This document shows positions 35,632-43,794 of a stretch of DNA of 43,794 nt, piece by piece. The stretch is from positions 1-43,794 of the forward strand of contig NZ_LAPT01000006.1 of NCBI RefSeq assembly GCF_003194385.1, in the 5' to 3' direction. Source of the stretch: Pokkaliibacter plantistimulans. Its GTDB lineage: Bacteria; Pseudomonadota; Gammaproteobacteria; Pseudomonadales; Balneatricaceae. Made by a program: the position numbers and the translations under genes. Position 1 is the first letter of the stretch. Each line of letters opens with the position of its first letter. A model generated the notes under the pieces. It saw only the letters and a program-made list of their open reading frames with translations, searched no databases and was not told the DNA's origin.

Positions 35632-36237
35632 ATGAGCCTGTTTGTGGCTACCTGGGTCAAGTTCTTCTTTCTCTATGCGCCCTTCTTTGTGGTGTCGATG
35701 TTCCTCTCCCTGACGCGTGGCGACAGCCCGGCCAGCCGACGCAAGGTGGTCAATCGGGCGGTACTGGCCGCGCTGGCCATCAGTGTCATTCTGCTGTTCT
35801 TCGGCAGCACGCTGTTTGAGATTCTCGGTATCACACTCGACTCCTTCCGCATTGGCTCCGGGGTGCTGCTGTTCCTGTCTGCGGTCAGTCTGGTGCGGGA
35901 TGGCATTCGTACCCATGCCACCGGTATGCCAGCCGAGGAGCGGGATGACATTTCCGTCGTGCCACTGGCGATTCCGACCATCATTGGTCCGGCTACCATC
36001 GGTGCCATTCTGGTGTACGGTGCTGAGCTGAAAGGCTGGGACGTGATGATCGGGCTGTTAGGGATGCTGGCAGCGCTGGCCGGGCTGGCTATCACGCTGC
36101 ATCTGAGCAGCGTGTTCGAGCGCATTCTGGGGCGGACCGGGCTGAATATTCTCAGCAAGATCACCGGCCTGATTCTGGCGGCGATGGCAGCACAGATTAT
36201 TCTGTCGGGTGTGCGGGGCTTTCTGGAGTCAGTCTGA
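35632..36237 (+). CDS. MarC-family integral membrane protein
   Basis: This 201-residue membrane protein has six predicted helices: TWVKFFFLYAPFFVVSMFLSL, AVLAALAISVILLFFG, GSGVLLFLSAVSLV, PLAIPTIIGPATIG, IGLLGMLAALAGLAITLHL and the last ILSKITGLILAAMAAQII. The PLAIPTIIGPATI and GLNILSKITGLILAAMAAQ motifs are family markers. MarC proteins are of unknown function, despite early links to antibiotic resistance. AGGA lies nine bases ahead of the ATG. It converges on the transglutaminase operon with a shared hairpin. Confidence 0.92.
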   Translation: MSLFVATWVKFFFLYAPFFVVSMFLSLTRGDSPASRRKVVNRAVLAALAISVILLFFGSTLFEILGITLDSFRIGSGVLLFLSAVSLVRDGIRTHATGMPAEERDDISVVPLAIPTIIGPATIGAILVYGAELKGWDVMIGLLGMLAALAGLAITLHLSSVFERILGRTGLNILSKITGLILAAMAAQIILSGVRGFLESV

Positions 36238-36285
36238 AATGCCTTGTGCGCGCCGGGGTACGCTGTCTATTTATGGCTGATGAAC

Positions 36286-36308
36286 GGGCTGGGTTATAAC
36301 CCCAGCCC
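36286..36308. terminator. Bidirectional hairpin between marC and the transglutaminase gene
   Basis: GGGCTGGG at 36286-36293 pairs with CCCAGCCC at 36301-36308 around a seven-base loop, eight GC-rich pairs. The loop and the right arm lie in the last codons and stop of the minus-strand transglutaminase gene. It is 49 bases past the MarC stop. The following T run is short, so its strength is moderate. Confidence 0.5.
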
Positions 36309-37193
36309 TTCGCTATCTGCCAGCGGCATCACATCCACCTGCACCGTCAGCTGGTGCTGTCCGCCGCCACTCATCAGACCCTTCAGCGGCACGACATCGG
36401 CATAGTCGCGGCCAAAGGCCAGCGTGATATGGCGCTCATCGGGGATCAGATCGTTGGTCGGGTCAAAGTCGACCCAGCCCAGAATCGGATCAAACACAGC
36501 AAACCAGGCATGCGATGCATCGGCGCCGACCAGTCGTTCCTGACCGGGAGGCGGAATGGTCTCCAGATAACCGCTGACATAGCGCGCCGGGATGCCCATC
36601 GAGCGCAGGGCGCTGATGGCCAGCTGGGCAAAGTCCTGACACACCCCGCGTTTCTGCTGCAGCACGGTATGTACCGGCGTGGCGAGGGTAGTGAAGCCCG
36701 GGTCATAGGTAAATTCATCGAAAATACGATGGGATAGACGTTTCGCCCCTTCCAGCACAGGCATGCCGGGCTCGAACACCTCCATGGCGAAGTCACGAAA
36801 CAGTTTATCCGTCGGCGTCATGCGGGTGGCAGTACGCAGCAGGCGGGCGTGCAGCGCCTGGGTGTCGGTGGCATGACCCAGATAGACCAGTAACTCTTCC
36901 CACGGCGTGGATTCTTCCAGTTGCTGGCTACCCAGACGGGGCAGCACTTCCACCAGACTGGTGACCTTTACTTCCAGCTGGGTATGCAGCTTGTTGACGT
37001 GGAAGAAGGTATGGCGATTGCCAAAAAAGTCCAGATGATCGTACAGGCTGCTGGGCGAAGGGGAGACTTCCAGCCGGGTTTTGCGGGTCTTCTGATAGGC
37101 CAGTTTACGCGGTGACAGGCAACTGAGGTTGTAGCAGTTGGCGATGTCCTGCAGGTAGTGATACTGGGTCAGGTGGCTGATCTGGTATTTCAT
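36294..37193 (-). CDS. Transglutaminase-like cysteine protease domain protein
   Basis: This 299-residue protein has an N-terminal beta domain (about 1-100, beginning MKYQISHLTQYHY) and a transglutaminase-like core. The triad is Cys185 in RGVCQDFA, His228 in DASHAWF and Asp244 in VDFDPTND. No signal peptide is present, so it is cytoplasmic. It is the last gene of the four-gene ATP-grasp operon, with a 12-base gap to the fusion gene. Iyer and colleagues predicted that such operons make or modify peptides through ATP-grasp ligases, with the transglutaminase acting as peptidase; this is published prediction, not proof. Confidence 0.9.
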   Translation of the reverse strand: MKYQISHLTQYHYLQDIANCYNLSCLSPRKLAYQKTRKTRLEVSPSPSSLYDHLDFFGNRHTFFHVNKLHTQLEVKVTSLVEVLPRLGSQQLEESTPWEELLVYLGHATDTQALHARLLRTATRMTPTDKLFRDFAMEVFEPGMPVLEGAKRLSHRIFDEFTYDPGFTTLATPVHTVLQQKRGVCQDFAQLAISALRSMGIPARYVSGYLETIPPPGQERLVGADASHAWFAVFDPILGWVDFDPTNDLIPDERHITLAFGRDYADVVPLKGLMSGGGQHQLTVQVDVMPLADSEGLGL

Positions 37194-37205
37194 GTGCTTC
37201 AGCCC

Positions 37206-39686
37206 TCAGATCCGCACGATGGGTTTGGGAATGTCGGCGTGATTGAAATACGCCAGCGTGATGGCATCTGACAGCTGACTCAGCAGCGTCTGGATGCGGC
37301 CCAGCAGATCACCGAGCTGTTCTGACGGTTTCCCCGCCTCGCTCATCAGGGCGTCAAGATCCACCAGCTGCAACAGGGCAACCAGCTCCACCATCAGTCG
37401 CTGTTCAGCGTTGAGGCCGGGCAGGGTGGAATCACGATCCGGCAGATGGTTGACCTGCCGCTTGAGGCGAATGCACTGATAGCCGACCGAGCGCGGGGTG
37501 CCCTCATCAAGCAGCAGCAGGTCGATAATAGCGATGGGGTGCAGCTCCGTGCGGTAGCGGCGACGGTAGGTCATCAGAGTATCGGCCATGCGCAGCACTG
37601 CTTCCATCAGGCTGGCAGGCGGCGTCGGGTATTTGACGAAGACATTTTCCAGCATGGCGGTGGTCTGCATCGCCCGTTCCAGATGCTGGCCAATGTCCAT
37701 AAAGCGCAGGGTCTGGGTACGGCTCATGGTTTCATTATTGAGACCGTAAATGGCCGACTGCAGCAGGATGACGTCATCCAGCGCCCGCACCATGCGCGAC
37801 GTCGAGCCCTGCGCCGGGAAGTTGTTCAGCGCATGCTGCAAACGCTCCAGCACGTGCCAGGTATCCTCACTGAAGAATTCCCGCACGGACTGGGCATTCA
37901 TGATCAGCGACTGCATCACTGCCAGCAGACCATCAAGACGGTCGCGGGCAAACAGACTGCTCAGCTGCGCGGTCAGTTCGTCGGGCGAGTCGGTCGTGGT
38001 AAAGGTGCCACCATTGATGGTGCAGGCAAACTCCACCATCGGCGTGAGCGTTGCGACCTGCTCTTCCTTGACCACGGTGCTGACCAGCGGCAGTGCCGCG
38101 CGCAGGGCACGGCAGGCGAGGTTCAGGCGTTCGCTGTAACGACCCATCCAGAACAGATGATCAGCCACCCGGCTGGGGAGCAGCCCGGCCTTACGCGACA
38201 AACGCACACTGGTCAGGGCGCTGTGCAGCAGGCTGATGTACTGATCGGTCTGGCTCTGCAGCCAGACATCCTTGGCCATGAAGTTGGCTTCCAGCCCCAG
38301 CTGCAACTGCACCGGCTGGTCGTGGCAGCGGGCCAGACCACCGGGCATGACCACGTCTTTCTGTTCCTGACTGAGCACGAAGGTACGCAGTACCACGCTG
38401 CGTGACTGCAGTTCGTTCTGTTGCCATACCGGTAAGGTGCTGAGTGGCAGTATCTGGCGGGCCAGGTAGCGCTGCGGATCGGCATTCACTCGCTCCACCA
38501 GCGCATCGCGTTCACTGCGGCTGATCTGGGCGACGGCGATCAGCTCACCGGGGCGTTCGAGATCATGGATGATCATGTCATCCAGCTGTTTCAGCACGCG
38601 CGCCAGATGCTTCTCTTCGCCGCACCAGAATGCTGGGGCAGAGGGCAGTAGCAGCTCCTCTTCCAGCAGGTGCTCACAGAGGATGTCCATATAGGGCAGC
38701 AGGGCGCCGCTGTCGATAAAGGCCACACCGGGCGGGTTACAGCACAGCAGATTGCCCTGGCGAATACATTGCAGCAGGCCGGGGCTGCCGGCGACGCTGG
38801 CATCCAGCTCCAGTGGATCACTGAGCGCATCAGGCATATAGCGCATCAGCGCATCCAGTGGTTGCAGGCCGCTCAGGGTTTTCAGCCACAGGCGACCTTC
38901 CTTGTACATCAGGTCAGCGCCGTGCACGAGGGCGATATCCAGATAGTTGGCGAGGAAGGCGTGTTCAAAGTACTGACGATCACGGTAATTGCGTGTCATC
39001 AGGCCGATGAGCGGTTCGCTGGAATAAGGCATCTGCGGCACCAGTGCCTTTTGCAGATGCTTGAAGAAGGTGGCTAGCTGACGCTTCTGAAAGCGTCGCG
39101 ATAATTCGGGAATGACCTGATTGATGGCGACCCGGTTTTCCAGCACATAGCCCATGCCGCCGGGGGCCAGCGTGCAGTCACCGTAGGCGCAGAAACGCCC
39201 GGCACTGTCACGGCCGATATCACAGCCGAGCAGCAGCAGCCATTCACTCTCTTCGGGAAGCAGGTGATGGCAGGGGAGCAGATAGTTGGCGTTCCGGTAG
39301 ATCAGTTCCGGCGGCAGAATGCCTTGCTTGAGCAGCTCCTGCGGACCGTAGATGTCACGCAGGACAGCTGACAGCAGGCGTCGGCGCTGGCCGAGCCCGG
39401 CCTCAAGTTGTTGCCATTCGGCCGGGTCGATCAGCCACGGCAGCAGGTCGACAGTGCGGCTCTGCTGGCGTTGCGGATCAAAGGTGGCACCGTGTTCGCG
39501 TAGCTGGTGCTGGAGATCGGCGGTCAGGCCCGCGAGGGTATCGCTGCCCTGATCGGTGAACCAGCCCAGTACGTCAGACCAGCTGTCGTCCTCGGCGTGC
39601 GGTAACCACTCATCCATGCCCTTGGCGCGGCGTCGGTATGCCTGTGTCAAATTATCCAATGACAAAGGCGCGTCTTGCTGGATCAT
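37206..39686 (-). CDS. Fused ATP-grasp-like / alpha-E protein with degenerate ATP site
   Basis: This 826-residue protein joins a circularly permuted ATP-grasp-like domain (about 1-490) to an alpha-E domain (from about 505: RVADHLFWMGRYSERLNL). The second domain matches the separate alpha-E protein at 39740-40672 (RVAENVYWMGRYLERI), and the first matches the separate ATP-grasp at 40677-42131. Shared blocks include GYVLENRVAINQVIPEL against SYMLENRTVMKRVFPEL, and YFEHAFLANYLDIALVHGADL against YFEHSYLAQQMGCYLAENSDL. The loop VKPANESGGYG of the separate protein is missing here, replaced by IHDLERPGELI. The fused ATP-grasp may therefore not catalyse and may act as a scaffold or partner. It lies 53 bases after the alpha-E gene. 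Confidence 0.88.
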   Translation of the reverse strand: MIQQDAPLSLDNLTQAYRRRAKGMDEWLPHAEDDSWSDVLGWFTDQGSDTLAGLTADLQHQLREHGATFDPQRQQSRTVDLLPWLIDPAEWQQLEAGLGQRRRLLSAVLRDIYGPQELLKQGILPPELIYRNANYLLPCHHLLPEESEWLLLLGCDIGRDSAGRFCAYGDCTLAPGGMGYVLENRVAINQVIPELSRRFQKRQLATFFKHLQKALVPQMPYSSEPLIGLMTRNYRDRQYFEHAFLANYLDIALVHGADLMYKEGRLWLKTLSGLQPLDALMRYMPDALSDPLELDASVAGSPGLLQCIRQGNLLCCNPPGVAFIDSGALLPYMDILCEHLLEEELLLPSAPAFWCGEEKHLARVLKQLDDMIIHDLERPGELIAVAQISRSERDALVERVNADPQRYLARQILPLSTLPVWQQNELQSRSVVLRTFVLSQEQKDVVMPGGLARCHDQPVQLQLGLEANFMAKDVWLQSQTDQYISLLHSALTSVRLSRKAGLLPSRVADHLFWMGRYSERLNLACRALRAALPLVSTVVKEEQVATLTPMVEFACTINGGTFTTTDSPDELTAQLSSLFARDRLDGLLAVMQSLIMNAQSVREFFSEDTWHVLERLQHALNNFPAQGSTSRMVRALDDVILLQSAIYGLNNETMSRTQTLRFMDIGQHLERAMQTTAMLENVFVKYPTPPASLMEAVLRMADTLMTYRRRYRTELHPIAIIDLLLLDEGTPRSVGYQCIRLKRQVNHLPDRDSTLPGLNAEQRLMVELVALLQLVDLDALMSEAGKPSEQLGDLLGRIQTLLSQLSDAITLAYFNHADIPKPIVRI

Positions 39687-39739
39687 GAATGAGCCTTACC
39701 TAGTCCGTATGAACAGCACACCCGGCTGACCTGCGAGGG

Positions 39740-40672
39740 TCAGCGCGTCGGGGTATGCAGGGAGTCAGAAATCAGAGCTGTGTGAATGTCGATCAGCCCG
39801 GCCTGCAGATCATCAATCAGAGAGTGCAGGTCGTGGGTCGACAGTTGCGTCAGGGGCTCAGAGTCTAACTCTTTGCGTAGCTTTTCAATAGTCTGCAGCA
39901 GGCTGTCAGCACGGGGTAGAAGTTTGGCTTCATTCTGCATCTTGTCGAGGCAGTACACGATGGAGCGGGGGAAGGCCTTGTAGGTCAGCAGGAAATCGAT
40001 CACGTCGGAGTCGCCTTCCTCGCGGGCGTAATACCGCTGGTAGGACTCCACCCCACCCAGCGCATTCAGCACGGCATTCCACTGAATTTCACGCCGCCCC
40101 TGATGGCCCATGGCAGGCGTCAGTTGCTGCAGAATCAGAACGTCCATGATACGGGTGGTCATATCCGCCCGTTCCAGATGACGGCCAATATTGAACAGCC
40201 GGTAAGCGTCGTCGCGCAGCATGGTGCCATCCATGACGCCAATTACCATCTGGCAGCGGCGCACCACTTCGACCATCAGGTTATAGCGCTTGCGACGACT
40301 GGAAGCCTGGGTGCATTCCGCCTGCATGAACTGGTTAAGTGAATTCACCTCTTCCCAGATATCACGGGGGATAACTTCCCTCACGCAGCGGGCGTTGGCG
40401 CGCACCTGAGTGCAGGAGAAGCGGATGGACGCCGGGCTGTCTTCCGCTGCAATCAGGTAATGCATTACCGTGCGCTCGCTGGAGCCACCTTCGCTGATAA
40501 AGCGGCGATTGTCCTCGCCCAGAACGTTGATCAGCACCGGCCAGCTGAAGCGGGTGTCCTTGTGCGAATCGATCAACATATGAGTGGTGGCGTTGATCAG
40601 GCGCGCGGTATCGTCGATACGCTCCAGATAACGACCCATCCAGTAAACATTTTCAGCCACACGTGCCAGCAT
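39740..40672 (-). CDS. Alpha-E domain protein (DUF403)
   Basis: This 310-residue, almost fully helical protein has the alpha-E start MLARVAENVYWMGRYLERIDDTARL and the later FNIGRHLERADMTTRIMDV repeat of the same motif. It is predicted to work with the circularly permuted ATP-grasp, perhaps as an acceptor or scaffold; no enzyme activity is known. It follows the ATP-grasp gene with a gap of four bases, so the two are coupled. Confidence 0.92.
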   Translation of the reverse strand: MLARVAENVYWMGRYLERIDDTARLINATTHMLIDSHKDTRFSWPVLINVLGEDNRRFISEGGSSERTVMHYLIAAEDSPASIRFSCTQVRANARCVREVIPRDIWEEVNSLNQFMQAECTQASSRRKRYNLMVEVVRRCQMVIGVMDGTMLRDDAYRLFNIGRHLERADMTTRIMDVLILQQLTPAMGHQGRREIQWNAVLNALGGVESYQRYYAREEGDSDVIDFLLTYKAFPRSIVYCLDKMQNEAKLLPRADSLLQTIEKLRKELDSEPLTQLSTHDLHSLIDDLQAGLIDIHTALISDSLHTPTR

Positions 40673-40676
40673 GGTT

Positions 40677-42131
40677 TCAGCCCTCGTCGTTAATTATCCA
40701 GGTATCCTTACTGCCACCTCCCTGAGAGGAGTTGACCACCAGTGAGCCGCGTCGCAGCGCCACCCGGCTCAAGCCGCCGGTGGTGCAGTAGAGTTCTGCG
40801 CCCTGCAGGATGAAGGGCCGCAAATCCAGGTGACGGGGTTCCAGCACGCCATCACAGAGAGTGGGGGCGGTGGACAGGTTGAGGGTGGGCTGAGCAATAA
40901 AGTTACGTGGATTGGCCTTGACGGCTTCGGCGCACTTGGCGCGTTCTTCGTCGGTGGCGCGTGGGCCGATGAGAATGCCGTAGCCGCCGGACTCGTTGGC
41001 GGGTTTCACCACCAGCTTGTCGAGGTTGGCCAGCACGTATTCCCGCTCTTTGTCGTCCATGCACAGATACGTGGGGACGTTGTCGATCAGCGGTTTTTCA
41101 CTGAGGTAGTACTCAATGATCTTGGGTACAAAGGCATAGACCACCTTGTCGTCGGCCACACCGGAGCCGGGGGCATTGGCGATGGCCACATTGCCTGCCT
41201 TCCAGGCGCGTACCAGACCTTTGATGCCCAGTACCGAGTCCTTACGGAAGACTTCGGGATCGATAAAGATGTCGTCCACGCGCCGGTAGATCACATCCAC
41301 CTGACGCGGACCGCGCAGGGTACGCAGATAGACCTTGTCATTATCGACATACAGATCGGAGTTTTCGGCCAGATAGCAGCCCATCTGCTGGGCCAGATAA
41401 CTGTGCTCAAAGTAAGCCGAGTTATAGATGCCGGGTGTCAGTACCACGACCACCGGCGTGATGTCCTGTCGGGGCGACAGCGAGGCCAGCGTCTTCCACA
41501 GCTGATGAGGGTAATCATCGACCGGATAGATCGTCGATTCGGCAAAAAGCTCAGGGAAAACACGCTTCATTACGGTGCGGTTTTCCAGCATGTAGGACAC
41601 GCCGGACGGTACCCGCAGGTTGTCTTCCAGTACATAGAACTGGCCATCCTGATCACGCACCAAATCGGTGCCGCAGATATGCGCCCATGCGCCGTGTGCG
41701 GGGGTCATGCCCTGACATGGTGCCAGGAAGTTTTTGGAGTGGAGAATCAGCTCGGCGGGGACAATCTTGTCCTTGAGGATGCGCTGGTCGTTGTAGAGAT
41801 CGTTGATAAACAGATTGAGGGCTTGCAGGCGCTGCTTGAGACCGTCACTGGTGCGCTTCCATTCCGTGCTGGAGATGGTGCGTGGTACGACATCAAGTGG
41901 CCAGGAGCGATCAATATTCTGGCTGTCGGAGTAAACCGTGAACGACACCCCCATGGACTGGATGGTGGCGTCCAGCTGCTGCTGGCGACGGACCAGTTCT
42001 TCTTCGCCCTTCTGAGAGATAAAACGCGCGATGGGTAAAGCCTGGGGGCGAGCGTTACCATCAGAATCGACCAGCTCATCAAAACAATCCGGGTATGGCT
42101 GGTACGGACTTAGTGCAAAGACTTCTGACAT
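40677..42131 (-). CDS. Circularly permuted ATP-grasp protein (type 2)
   Basis: This 484-residue protein is a predicted amide-forming ligase. Motifs are VLEDNLRVPSGVSYMLENR, TPGIYNSAYFEHSYLAQ, DVIYRRVDDIFIDP, LVVKPANESGGYGILIG (the glycine-rich ATP loop), HLDLRPFIL and LRRGSLVVNSSQGGGSKDT. All look intact. It is the first gene of the operon and would join an amino acid or similar group to an acid by an acyl phosphate. The start is the ATG at 42131, with AGGGAG nine bases ahead; an ATG at 42155 lies before that site and was set aside. Confidence 0.92.
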   Translation of the reverse strand: MSEVFALSPYQPYPDCFDELVDSDGNARPQALPIARFISQKGEEELVRRQQQLDATIQSMGVSFTVYSDSQNIDRSWPLDVVPRTISSTEWKRTSDGLKQRLQALNLFINDLYNDQRILKDKIVPAELILHSKNFLAPCQGMTPAHGAWAHICGTDLVRDQDGQFYVLEDNLRVPSGVSYMLENRTVMKRVFPELFAESTIYPVDDYPHQLWKTLASLSPRQDITPVVVVLTPGIYNSAYFEHSYLAQQMGCYLAENSDLYVDNDKVYLRTLRGPRQVDVIYRRVDDIFIDPEVFRKDSVLGIKGLVRAWKAGNVAIANAPGSGVADDKVVYAFVPKIIEYYLSEKPLIDNVPTYLCMDDKEREYVLANLDKLVVKPANESGGYGILIGPRATDEERAKCAEAVKANPRNFIAQPTLNLSTAPTLCDGVLEPRHLDLRPFILQGAELYCTTGGLSRVALRRGSLVVNSSQGGGSKDTWIINDEG

Positions 42132-42157
42132 GGATGCACACTCCCTATTCAACATTT

Positions 42158-42185
42158 CCGTAATTACAAACTGCCGTAACTACAA
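42158..42185. repeat. Two direct repeats upstream of the ATP-grasp operon
   Basis: CCGTAATTACAA at 42158-42169 and CCGTAACTACAA at 42174-42185 differ at one base and are set 16 bases apart. They lie 27-54 bases before the ATP-grasp start on the opposite strand, a fitting place for an operator. The first contains the palindrome GTAATTAC. The remaining intergenic sequence to 42584 holds only a small CCGCC-TTCA-GGCGG hairpin at 42488-42501. Confidence 0.45.
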
Positions 42186-42584
42186 TCTTCCGAACCTGTT
42201 ATTTGTTTCGGGCACATTGCGCAGTGCTGGGCCGGGCATCAGAGGTAGTACTTCGCCTGTGTCTGGGCGCCAGGACCACGCCACATCGGTGAATGCTGTC
42301 AGCTCGACAGGCCTGTCAGATCAGTAATCTGACCTTCACTCACTGCTTTAGCAAAGCGGATGCCATATTTGTCCGGTACGGGCTTTGGCATGGTGTCAGT
42401 CAAGCCGACTAAGAAGTCCTCCGTGAGCGAGTGGAAGGGAAAGGGTGATCACATTGTGAGCAAAAACACCCGTTTCTGATCCTATACCCGCCTTCAGGCG
42501 GATAACAAGCGCAAGGCTGCAACAAATCGCAAAAAACCTTCATTGTCAGCCTAATGGACCAGACAAAAAGTCACGGAGCGGCGG

Positions 42585-42613
42585 ATGACAGCCCCCGGCA
42601 GTGGCTCTACTAT
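42585..42613 (+). promoter_or_regulatory. Candidate sigma-70 promoter of ppnP
   Basis: ATGACA at 42585-42590 matches five of six -35 positions and TACTAT at 42608-42613 matches four of six -10 positions, with a 17-base spacer. Transcription would begin near 42620, giving a leader of about 36 bases to the ATG at 42656. Confidence 0.5.
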
Positions 42614-42655
42614 GGTCAGCCTTACTCCACCGTGTGACTAAACGACAGGTCCATC

Positions 42656-42937
42656 ATGTTTAATGTGAATGAATATTTTGACGGTAAAGTGAAATCCATC
42701 GGCTTCCAGACTGCAGACGGACGCGCCACTGTGGGTGTAATGGCTGCCGGTGAGTACACCTTCGGTACCGATGCGCCGGAAGAAATGACTGTCGTCAGTG
42801 GTGCGCTGACTGTGCAGCTGCCCGGCGAAGAAGAGTGGGTGACGTTCGAGGCAGGCGAAGCATTCTTCGTGCCCGGTAACAGCAAGTTCAATCTGCAGGT
42901 AGCAGAAAACACAGCCTACCTGTGCCGCTACCTGTAA
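42656..42937 (+). CDS. ppnP: Pyrimidine/purine nucleoside phosphorylase PpnP
   Basis: This 93-residue single cupin-fold protein is full length for the family, formerly DUF1255 or YaiE. The sequence [16 protein letters not shown], the strand [18 protein letters not shown] and the turn [11 protein letters not shown] are very close to characterised PpnP. It splits nucleosides such as uridine, adenosine and guanosine with phosphate to give the base and ribose 1-phosphate, feeding salvage. It acts in the cytoplasm as a single-gene unit, with a promoter upstream and a strong terminator behind. Confidence 0.95.
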   Translation: MFNVNEYFDGKVKSIGFQTADGRATVGVMAAGEYTFGTDAPEEMTVVSGALTVQLPGEEEWVTFEAGEAFFVPGNSKFNLQVAENTAYLCRYL

Positions 42938-42970
42938 GTAGCCGCTTAATTGACGCCAACAGGCGTCGAG

Positions 42971-43007
42971 AAACACCAAAGCCAGCTTGATGCTGGCTTT
43001 GGTGTTT
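42971..43007. terminator. Strong bidirectional rho-independent terminator
   Basis: AAACACCAAAGCCAGC at 42971-42986 pairs perfectly with GCTGGCTTTGGTGTTT at 42992-43007, sixteen pairs around the loop TTGAT, with more T (to 43009) after it on the plus strand and an A run giving U on the minus strand. It lies 33 bases past ppnP and 24 bases past the end of the convergent gene, so it likely ends both. Confidence 0.92.
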
Positions 43008-43031
43008 TTGATCACATCTCTTTTGTGGTGA

Positions 43032-43794
43032 TTACACTTTCCCAAATCGCTGCTGCTGTTCGGTATTGATGGCGTCTACTCTGGCTTTGAAGGCTTCTTC
43101 GCTGAGGTCACGCCACTGGCGCGGGTGGCGCCCGGTTTTGCGGTCATGTTCGGCAGTGGTGGGGTCGAGATGGCGGAAGGCTTCGAGCATGGGCAAGTCA
43201 GGCAGTGGCTGGTTGATGTCCATATAGGTATGCAGGCAGTCCCATAAACGCCGTGCTTCGTGCTCTGAGCCTACGGCACCGTAGAGTTTGCTCAGGGCGA
43301 TATTGTGATGAGGCTGTGCGGTTTGGCGTAGCCACATAAAGTACGACATGATCAAACCCTGATGATTGGGTACGGAGACCAGCTCAGCCGCCATGTCAGC
43401 GAAGGGAATAACGGCTTCTACTTTTCCCTTCCCTTTGTATATGGTCACCATGCCAGTACGTCGGTTGAGGTCAAAGTAGGGGCGCATGGCGTTAAAAGTA
43501 AAGTTACTGCCCAGATACAGAGCGGCTTTGCCTCCCCCCCATAGGGCGAGTGGGATACCGACCAAAGAAAAAAAGACAGGAAATGCTGCTGCTCCTGCAC
43601 CTTTAGCCAAAGCAACAATTAGAGCAAATGTGCCTGCAACCAATAATACCCAAGTACCCACTTTCCCAATGGCATAAGCAAGGGTGCCGAAGGCATATAG
43701 CCAGGAAGCCTCCCCATAAGAGACCCCCCTGAGTATTTCGTGGTCGAGGCGCATCGGCAGTTGCTGCACTTCTTCGGTGGTGAGGTCGTCAGCG
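43032..43794 (-). CDS. Membrane protein of unknown function (N-terminus outside the window)
   Basis: The minus-strand frame stays open to the window edge, adding residues ADDLTTEEVQQLPMRL before the in-window GTG at 43769, so the true start probably lies outside. It has two hydrophobic segments, TWVLLVAGTFALIVALA and AFPVFFSLVGIPLALWGG, near the N-terminus and a soluble C-terminal half with SKLYGAVGSEHEARRLWDCLHTYM and RKTGRHPRQWRDLSEEA. The layout recalls DUF6708-type proteins found in some gammaproteobacteria, but I am not certain. No enzyme motif was recognised. The strong terminator at 42971-43007 follows its stop. Confidence 0.6.
   Translation of the reverse strand, partial: ADDLTTEEVQQLPMRLDHEILRGVSYGEASWLYAFGTLAYAIGKVGTWVLLVAGTFALIVALAKGAGAAAFPVFFSLVGIPLALWGGGKAALYLGSNFTFNAMRPYFDLNRRTGMVTIYKGKGKVEAVIPFADMAAELVSVPNHQGLIMSYFMWLRQTAQPHHNIALSKLYGAVGSEHEARRLWDCLHTYMDINQPLPDLPMLEAFRHLDPTTAEHDRKTGRHPRQWRDLSEEAFKARVDAINTEQQQRFGKV

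Noticed and set aside
37446-38405. Open frame of 319 codons on the plus strand
   Set aside because: Antisense to the fused ATP-grasp/alpha-E gene, rich in Gln, His and Arg, no recognisable family.
40830-42038. Open frame of 402 codons on the plus strand
   Set aside because: It lies entirely antisense to the well-supported ATP-grasp gene and shows no domain or ribosome site; GC-rich third positions of the real gene create it.
42638-43045. Open frame of 135 codons on the minus strand
   Set aside because: Antisense to ppnP and running through its strong terminator, so it is not a gene.

Overview
The window looks like chromosomal DNA of a gammaproteobacterium, most probably a marine or plant-associated member of the Oceanospirillales or Pseudomonadales. 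The signs are a gsp-type type II secretion operon, a HexR-like Entner-Doudoroff regulator, a TRAP transporter binding protein of the 2-oxoacid type, PpnP and MarC. This placement is inference from gene content; no 16S rRNA or tRNA gene was seen.

Layout. (1) 1-5907, plus strand: the end of an unidentified gene, then seven tightly packed type II secretion genes gspE-F-G-H-I-J-K. gspL and gspM do not follow. (2) 5937-7061, minus: a stand-alone FAD oxidoreductase. (3) 7229-31600, minus: an exopolysaccharide or capsule locus of about 24 kb. In transcription order it holds a phosphoglycosyltransferase initiator, a small degenerate BY-kinase-like ATPase, a Wza-type exporter, a Wzz/GumC-type co-polymerase, a GT4 glycosyltransferase, a Wzy/ligase-type polymerase, two GT2 enzymes, a NodB-type deacetylase, two tandem paralogous secreted glycosidase-like proteins, two GNAT-fold proteins, another GT2, an OafA-type acyltransferase with an SGNH domain, a Wzx-type flippase, an AsnB-type amidotransferase, a small SGNH-like fragment and an FkbH-like glyceryl-transfer protein. 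(4) 31601-32370: a long AT-rich non-coding leader. (5) 32371-34621: an orphan Tat-type DctP (minus), divergent from hexR (plus). (6) 34622-36237: a gap with no clear gene, a 64-residue basic protein and a MarC-family membrane protein. (7) 36294-42131, minus: a four-gene ATP-grasp / alpha-E / ATP-grasp-alpha-E fusion / transglutaminase operon. (8) 42656-43794: ppnP, a strong bidirectional terminator, and a membrane protein of unknown function that runs off the window.

How the genes fit together. The locus has every stage of a Wzx/Wzy-dependent pathway. The initiator loads the first sugar phosphate on undecaprenyl phosphate, four glycosyltransferases extend it, and Wzx flips and Wzy polymerises the unit under Wzz and the P-loop protein. 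Wza exports the product. The decorating enzymes (amidation, O-acylation, possible glyceryl transfer, N-deacetylation, acyl or aminoacyl transfer) predict a heavily modified polymer. The twin secreted proteins may trim or bind it. Many neighbours overlap by 1-13 bases, which points to translational coupling and one long transcript.

The parts most worth a second look are the twin glycosidase-like proteins with an altered catalytic signature, the FkbH-like protein without a visible carrier protein, the P-loop ATPase that seems to lack its Walker A lysine, a GspE without its zinc cysteines, and the ATP-grasp operon in which the fused paralogue has lost its glycine-rich ATP loop.
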